DNA of 11,598 nucleotides from Desulfobacteraceae bacterium (GTDB lineage: Bacteria > Desulfobacterota > Desulfobacteria > Desulfobacterales > DAOWNP01): assembly GCA_030642545.1 (NCBI GenBank), contig DAOWNP010000040.1, positions 1 to 11,598 on the forward strand, written 5' to 3'. The notes beneath the pieces were generated by a model. It did no database searches, was not told the DNA's origin, and was given only the letters and a program-made list of their open reading frames with translations. A program made the position numbers and the translations under genes. Below are positions 7,440-11,598 of the stretch, piece by piece; position 1 is the first letter of the stretch, and each line of letters begins with the position of its first letter.

Positions 7440-8759
7440 ATGAATTTTTCAGATTCCGTAGAAGTGGATACACTTGGAAAAGCAAATATAATTTCTCCTT
7501 TGCTTGATAATAATGCAGACAATCAATATTTTGTACGAGACGATGAAAAAATTATTATTCAGATAAACATAAAAAATGTTATGCAGTCTGTTTTAGATGA
7601 AAATCAAATTTCAACATTTGAACTTGCAGGTCCCAGGAAACGTATATATTTTGATCCAAGTAAATTAAGATGTGCTCTTGTTACCTGCGGTGGGTTGTGC
7701 CCTGGTTTAAATGATATAATACGCTCTATTGTTTTAGAACTCTATCACAGGTATGGGGTAAAAAATATAGCTGGTATAAAATATGGACTTGTGGGTTTTA
7801 TTCCAGAACACAAACATGAAATAATAGATCTTAATCCGTCAGTGGTTGCTGATATTTTAAATGAAGGAGGGTCTATATTAGGTTCTTCAAGAGGTAAACA
7901 GGATATAGAACTGATAGTTGATTGTCTTGAAAGAATTCAGATTGGCATTCTTTTTATGATAGGAGGAGATGGAACATTAAAGGCAGCTTTAAAAATTGCT
8001 GATGAAATTACAAAAAGAGATCTTAAAATAAGTGTTATTGGTATTCCTAAAACTATAGATAATGATATTTATATGATTTCACGTTCATTTGGATTTGACA
8101 CAGCAGTTGAAATGGCAACGCAAGCTATAAAAGGTGCTCATAATGAAGCTGAAGGCTATTTAAACGGAATCGGTCTGATAAAAGTTATGGGCAGACATTC
8201 AGGATTTATAGCAGCTACAGCTGCAATTGCCCAACAGGATGTTAATTTTGTGCTGATTCCTGAAATTGATTTTGATCTTGAAGGTGAAAATGGTCTGCTT
8301 TCTACACTTGAAAAAAGATTAAAGTGTAGAAAGCATGCGGTAATACTTGTGGCAGAAGGGGCAGGGCAAAAAATTTTTGAAAATGAAAAAGATGAATTTG
8401 ATCCATCTGGTAATAAGAAATTAAATGATATAGGGATTTTTTTAAAAAATAAAATAATTGAATATTTTTCAAAAAAAGAGATCAATATTGCACTAAAATA
8501 TTTTGACCCCAGTTATCTCTTACGAAGTCTGTCTGCAAATTCAAATGATAGTGTGTTTTGTGGTTTTTTAGGCAGGGATGCTGTGCATGCTGGTATGGCT
8601 GGTAAAACAAAAATTATTATTGGCCACTGGAATAATCATTATGTTCATATTCCCATGGTTTGCTCAGTTGAAAAACGAAAACAGGTTTGTTCCAATGGTA
8701 AATTATGGCATACTGTTTTAGAATCTACAGGGCAGGGAACGTTAGTTAATAAACCATAA
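7440..8759 (+). CDS. pfk: Phosphofructokinase, long ATP-type with PKTIDND motif
   Basis: The enzyme phosphorylates fructose 6-phosphate to fructose 1,6-bisphosphate in glycolysis. At 439 residues it has about 75 residues of N-terminal extension before the Rossmann-like core, as in long PFKs of plants and some bacteria; E. coli PfkA is 320. Core motifs: VTCGGLCPGLND (81-92), IGGDGT (174-179), the catalytic loop PKTIDND (203-209), MGRHSG (250-255), LIPE (272-275) and VAEGAGQ (304-310). The Gly in GGDGT, equivalent to E. coli G104, is the ATP-type residue, whereas PPi enzymes have Asp there. The Lys in PKTIDND, equivalent to E. coli G124, is the residue usual in PPi enzymes and in plant-type ATP enzymes. 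I infer ATP use, but the donor is not settled by sequence. The gene ends 18 bp from a convergent acetyltransferase gene. Confidence 0.92.
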   Translation: MNFSDSVEVDTLGKANIISPLLDNNADNQYFVRDDEKIIIQINIKNVMQSVLDENQISTFELAGPRKRIYFDPSKLRCALVTCGGLCPGLNDIIRSIVLELYHRYGVKNIAGIKYGLVGFIPEHKHEIIDLNPSVVADILNEGGSILGSSRGKQDIELIVDCLERIQIGILFMIGGDGTLKAALKIADEITKRDLKISVIGIPKTIDNDIYMISRSFGFDTAVEMATQAIKGAHNEAEGYLNGIGLIKVMGRHSGFIAATAAIAQQDVNFVLIPEIDFDLEGENGLLSTLEKRLKCRKHAVILVAEGAGQKIFENEKDEFDPSGNKKLNDIGIFLKNKIIEYFSKKEINIALKYFDPSYLLRSLSANSNDSVFCGFLGRDAVHAGMAGKTKIIIGHWNNHYVHIPMVCSVEKRKQVCSNGKLWHTVLESTGQGTLVNKP

Positions 8760-8777
8760 ATAAGGGAAATTAGTCAC

Positions 8778-9239
8778 TTACAGTTTTTTTATCAATGCTG
8801 TTTCATCACAATCTGGAAACTTTACACAATGAATACATTCTCCCCATATTTTTAATGGAAGTTCTTTTTTTGAAATTATGTTAAATCCGAATTTTTTAAA
8901 GAATTCGGGCTTGTAGGTTAGTGTAAAAACTTTTTTAATTTCAAGTGCTTCAGCATTCTCTATAGCAGCCATTACAAGTTTTGTCCCTATTTTTTCTTTC
9001 TGAAATTCAGGTAAAACAGCAAGAGATCTGACTTCTGCTATATCTTCCCAACATATTTGCAATGCACAGCATCCTTTTATAACTTTATTATTATTGTCTT
9101 CATCAATATATACAAAGAAATCTCTCAAGTGATCATAAAGTTCACTTAAAGGTCTGGGCAAAAGCTCTCCCTGAGTTCCAAATATTGTTAACATTTTGTA
9201 AATATCTTTAATATCATTTATATTTGCTTTTTTTATCAC
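8778..9239 (-). CDS. argA: Short N-acetylglutamate synthase-type GNAT acetyltransferase
   Basis: This 153-residue protein is a single GNAT domain closely resembling short stand-alone N-acetylglutamate synthases, which make N-acetylglutamate from acetyl-CoA and glutamate to open arginine synthesis. They lack the amino-acid-kinase domain of classical ArgA. Family signatures are LLPRPLSELYDHLRDFFV (26-43), GCCALQICWEDIAEVRSLAV (56-75), LTYKPEFFKKFGF (107-119) and the C-terminal KIWGECIHCVKFPDCDETA, with cysteines 135, 138 and 144. The acetyl-CoA loop Q80-K-E-K83-I-G85-T departs from the usual R/Q-x-x-G-x-G/A by having Lys at the first Gly position. The start is GTG; no in-frame ATG is available upstream and no good Shine-Dalgarno is seen. 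It begins 7 bp after the PBP stop, so it probably depends on the PBP transcript. Another GNAT substrate is possible but less likely. Confidence 0.8.
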   Translation of the reverse strand: MIKKANINDIKDIYKMLTIFGTQGELLPRPLSELYDHLRDFFVYIDEDNNNKVIKGCCALQICWEDIAEVRSLAVLPEFQKEKIGTKLVMAAIENAEALEIKKVFTLTYKPEFFKKFGFNIISKKELPLKIWGECIHCVKFPDCDETALIKKL

Positions 9240-9246
9240 AATGTTT

Positions 9247-11181
9247 TTAATGTTTTATTCTAAACAATCCTTTTACACAGTTAATAGAATGAGAAAAACA
9301 GTTTTCTCCCGAGATCATATCAAAGTTTTTCTGGTATATGCCATCTGGAATATTAAAATAGTTATTACTGCTTCGTAAAACCACTTTTTTCATAAAATCA
9401 ATCCATATGGGCAATGCTGCTTTTGCACCGGTTTCAAAGTTTCCCAATGAACTGTAATTGTCATTTCCTACCCATACACCTGTTGCAATATTTGATGAAA
9501 AACCTATAAATAAAGCATCTTTATAATTATTTGTAGTTCCGGTTTTGCCAGCTGTAAAGCCGCTAAGAAATTTAGCTTTTTTCCCGGTACCTTCTGTAAT
9601 TACACCTTTTAATATATCAGACATAATAGCCGCACTTTTCTCTGACATAGCTATATGCCTGACGGGTATATTTTGCCAAATAACAGCACTACTCCTGTCT
9701 GTAATTTTTGTAATATAAAATGGTTTAATCCACAACCCTTTATCAGGAAAAACAGCATATGCAGAAGTAAGTTCTACAAGGGTTGTTTCAGATGATCCTA
9801 ATGCAAGTGATAAATAAGGAGCAAGCTTAGATTGTATGCCAAGCTTTTTTGCAAATTTTACTGTTGATTGTACACCAAATTTTTCTATTAATTTTACAGC
9901 AGGAATATTTTTTGAGTGAACAAGGGCATATCTTAATGTTATTTCACCACTATATTTGCGGGAAAAATTTTCAGGTTGCCAGTCGCCTGCTTTTTTAGAG
10001 CCTGGAAATATAACAGGTGCGTCTAATATTGTACTGTTTTGTTCTAATCCTTTTTCTATTGCAAGAGCATAAATTATTGGTTTAAAAGCTGATCCTGATT
10101 GTCTTTTTGCAAAAACTGCCCTGTTATATGAACTTTTTTGGTAATTATTTCCTCCTGTCATGGCAAGTATTGCACCGGTTTTTGTATCAATACTAACCAA
10201 AGCTCCCTGGGGGGCAGGATTGTTTATGTTTTTTGCCTGCATTCTTTTTATAAGATTATTGATATGTTTTCTCTGACTCTGTTCAGCTATTTCCTGGTAT
10301 TTATAATAAAGGGTTGTATAAATTTTAATTCCGCCTTTATAAAGCATTGAAGATCCTAAAACAGATCCAGTCTGTTTTTTTACTATATCCACAAAAAAAG
10401 GGGCTTTGTTATAAGTTTTTTTCTTATTATTAATGATAACAGGTTGCTTTACTTCATTATCATACCTGCTTTTTGTTATGACTTTATCTTGCATCATTTG
10501 AAATAAAACTGTGTTTCTTCTTTTTGTAGCCAAATCCTTATTATTTAAAGGAGAATATCTTGATGGTGACTTAGGCATTCCTGCAATAAGTGCACATTGA
10601 TTTAAATTTAAATCTGATACAGATTTGTTAAAATAAATTTTTGCAGCAGATTCTACCCCATAGGCTCCGCTTCCAAAATAGACCTGGTTAAGATAAATCT
10701 CAAGAATCTCGTTTTTTGTATATCTTCTTTCAAGTTGTATTGACAAAATAATTTCGTTTAATTTCCGCACGAGATTTTTTTTTTTGGTAAGAAAAAGGGT
10801 TTTTGCAAGTTGCTGGGTGATAGTACTTGCACCTTCAATAAATTCTCCTGCTATAATATCTTTTGTTGCTGCTCTGATAATCCCTTTTATGTCAAAGCCA
10901 AAATGTTTATAAAATTTTTTATCTTCTGTTGCAACTATTGCAGCTTTTAGATAATACGGCATTTTTTTTATGGAGACAGGATATCTTTTTTCAATAAAAA
11001 GTTCAGCAAGTAATACCTTATCTGCTGAATAGATTTTTGTTGCAGCAGATGGTATAAAATTTTCAAGTTTTTTTATTTGAGGCAGGTCTTTTGTAAGAGC
11101 AAAAATTGCTCCTATAAAAACACCTGTAAAAATCGAAATAAGAAAAATTATAATGAATATATATTTTTTTTTAAAAAACAT
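9247..11181 (-). CDS. Class A penicillin-binding protein (PBP1A-like glycosyltransferase/transpeptidase)
   Basis: This bifunctional enzyme polymerises lipid II and cross-links peptidoglycan on the periplasmic side of the inner membrane. The 644 residues are compact (E. coli PBP1a 850). A short basic start and one membrane helix (about 7-29) anchor it. The GT51 domain (about 48-230) shows ATEDKKFYKHFG with catalytic E86, GASTITQQLAK (117-127), the second catalytic Glu probably E143 in RKLNEIILSIQLE, and EIYLNQVYFGSGAYGVESAA (161-180). The transpeptidase domain (about 325-600) has the nucleophile motif S364-A-F-K367, S423-K-N425 and K546-T-G-T. All catalytic motifs are intact. The C-terminus carries two cysteines (628, 635) that could pair in the periplasm. 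No Shine-Dalgarno precedes the ATG, but a promoter lies upstream. The gene contains an 11-base A tract at 10775-10785. The acetyltransferase gene follows by 7 bp. Confidence 0.96.
   Translation of the reverse strand: MFFKKKYIFIIIFLISIFTGVFIGAIFALTKDLPQIKKLENFIPSAATKIYSADKVLLAELFIEKRYPVSIKKMPYYLKAAIVATEDKKFYKHFGFDIKGIIRAATKDIIAGEFIEGASTITQQLAKTLFLTKKKNLVRKLNEIILSIQLERRYTKNEILEIYLNQVYFGSGAYGVESAAKIYFNKSVSDLNLNQCALIAGMPKSPSRYSPLNNKDLATKRRNTVLFQMMQDKVITKSRYDNEVKQPVIINNKKKTYNKAPFFVDIVKKQTGSVLGSSMLYKGGIKIYTTLYYKYQEIAEQSQRKHINNLIKRMQAKNINNPAPQGALVSIDTKTGAILAMTGGNNYQKSSYNRAVFAKRQSGSAFKPIIYALAIEKGLEQNSTILDAPVIFPGSKKAGDWQPENFSRKYSGEITLRYALVHSKNIPAVKLIEKFGVQSTVKFAKKLGIQSKLAPYLSLALGSSETTLVELTSAYAVFPDKGLWIKPFYITKITDRSSAVIWQNIPVRHIAMSEKSAAIMSDILKGVITEGTGKKAKFLSGFTAGKTGTTNNYKDALFIGFSSNIATGVWVGNDNYSSLGNFETGAKAALPIWIDFMKKVVLRSSNNYFNIPDGIYQKNFDMISGENCFSHSINCVKGLFRIKH
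10775..10785 (-). repeat. 11-bp homopolymer (A11 on coding strand) in the PBP gene
   Basis: Eleven consecutive T on the plus strand encode the Lys133-135/Asn136 stretch of the PBP glycosyltransferase domain. A slip here would remove the rest of the GT domain and the whole transpeptidase domain. Confidence 0.85.
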
Positions 11182-11238
11182 TATAGTAAAAATTTATTAA
11201 TTTTTTAAAAAGCATGTAAAGTTAAATAATTAATATGT

Positions 11239-11267
11239 TTTATATAGTTTATTTTTTAGAAGCTCAA
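11239..11267 (-). promoter_or_regulatory. Predicted sigma70-type promoter of the PBP gene
   Basis: On the minus strand, TTGAGC (-35, 11262-11267) and TATAAA (-10, 11239-11244) are separated by 17 bases. Matches to consensus are four and five of six. The predicted start near 11232 would give a leader of about 50 nt before the ATG at 11181, which has no Shine-Dalgarno sequence. Confidence 0.55.
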
Positions 11268-11375
11268 GGGAAATTTTGTATTCTTTGAATTATTAAAAAA
11301 TACAGAACACATGCCAAAAAAAGCTTTAGAGAATTATCTATAAAATCTTGATATCTTATAAACAAATATGGTAAA

Positions 11376-11480
11376 CGCTTATTAAGGAACGTGGATGAAA
11401 TTTTTTCAAGTTCAAGGCGAGAAAATAATTTAATCGCAGGACTACCTGTTCAAATCAGACAAAAATAACGAGATATTAAA
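11376..11480 (+). other. Possible dispersed-repeat or small-ORF element
   Basis: This stretch is distinctly less A+T rich than the 190 bases before it. It contains a ribosome-site-like AAGGAA (11384-11389) five bases before an ATG (11395) that opens a 12-codon frame, MKFFQVQGEKII, ending at 11433. An overlapping frame from GTG 11391 runs 25 codons to 11468, just before the next gene. The sequence pattern reminds me of short intergenic repeats common in some deltaproteobacterial genomes, but I cannot verify this and no second copy exists in the window. Confidence 0.25.
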
Positions 11481-11598
11481 ATGAAATATATATATAGATT
11501 ATCAGGCACAAGAAGTAGACCAGAGCAGTATTTTGCAATTTTCCTTTTTATAATAGTGCTATTTCCTTTATCTGTGATAGCACATACCACGATTATTG
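11481..11598 (+). CDS. N-terminus of a predicted secreted or membrane protein, truncated by window end
   Basis: Thirty-nine codons are visible, beginning MKYIYRLSGTRSRPEQYF and followed by a hydrophobic stretch (about residues 18-34, AIFLFIIVLFPLSVIA) and then HTTII. A basic n-region, a hydrophobic core and a possible cleavage after SVIA resemble a Sec signal peptide with a rather long n-region; an uncleaved membrane anchor is the alternative. A weak GAG lies 8 bases before the ATG. It is divergent from the PBP gene across about 300 bases. The function cannot be told from this fragment. Confidence 0.55.
   Translation, partial: MKYIYRLSGTRSRPEQYFAIFLFIIVLFPLSVIAHTTII

Noticed and set aside
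8156..8485. 109-codon minus-strand frame inside the phosphofructokinase gene
   Set aside because: It is Ser/Phe-rich antisense of a conserved PFK core, with no ribosome site or recognisable domain.
8757..8780. Bidirectional terminator between the convergent pfk and acetyltransferase genes
   Set aside because: The 18-bp gap contains no inverted repeat; the T7 run lies inside the acetyltransferase coding sequence as Lys codons.
1..11598. CRISPR array, insertion sequence or phage gene
   Set aside because: No regularly spaced direct repeats, transposase or integrase motifs, or terminal inverted repeats were found on reading both strands.

Overview
This is an AT-rich chromosomal segment, with coding regions roughly in the low-to-mid 30s percent G+C by eye and intergenic regions far lower. 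It appears to come from a Gram-negative bacterium. The Gram-negative reading rests on KdsD, which commits carbon to Kdo for lipopolysaccharide, on a membrane-anchored bifunctional class A penicillin-binding protein, and on the ClpS/ClpA/Aat set. The long phosphofructokinase, the short N-acetylglutamate synthase and the low G+C together suggest a Desulfobacterota-like (former deltaproteobacterial) organism. That placement is inference and cannot be proven from this window.

Layout. At the left edge (1 to about 178) lies a frame-broken remnant, richer in G+C than its surroundings, with a weak resemblance to EutN/CcmL shell-vertex proteins. From 179 to 6093 four genes run on the minus strand in transcription order secA, clpS, clpA, aat. 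A good sigma70-type promoter sits in the secA-clpS gap, so clpS-clpA-aat probably forms its own operon. The 359-bp divergent region (6094-6452) is almost pure A+T and contains a perfect 15-bp inverted repeat. On the plus strand follow kdsD and a 439-residue phosphofructokinase, 18 bp apart. Converging on them on the minus strand are a class A PBP and, 7 bp behind it, a short N-acetylglutamate synthase-type acetyltransferase, served by a second good sigma70-like promoter at 11239-11267. The right edge holds a possible repeat or small-ORF element and the first 39 codons of a secreted or membrane protein.

How the genes work together. clpS-clpA-aat encodes the complete bacterial Leu/N-degron route. 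Aat attaches Leu/Phe to proteins starting with Lys/Arg, ClpS captures the resulting N-degron, and ClpA unfolds the substrate into ClpP, which is not in the window. SecA powers protein export, including envelope precursors. KdsD and the PBP both serve the cell envelope, while phosphofructokinase and N-acetylglutamate synthase are central carbon and arginine-pathway enzymes.

I found no mobile element, CRISPR array, tRNA or rRNA, and no convincing undescribed multi-gene system. The most interesting signals are local: a 13-A homopolymer in clpS whose slippage would truncate ClpS just upstream of clpA, the perfect AT palindrome between secA and kdsD, the broken fragment at the left edge, and the element at the right edge.
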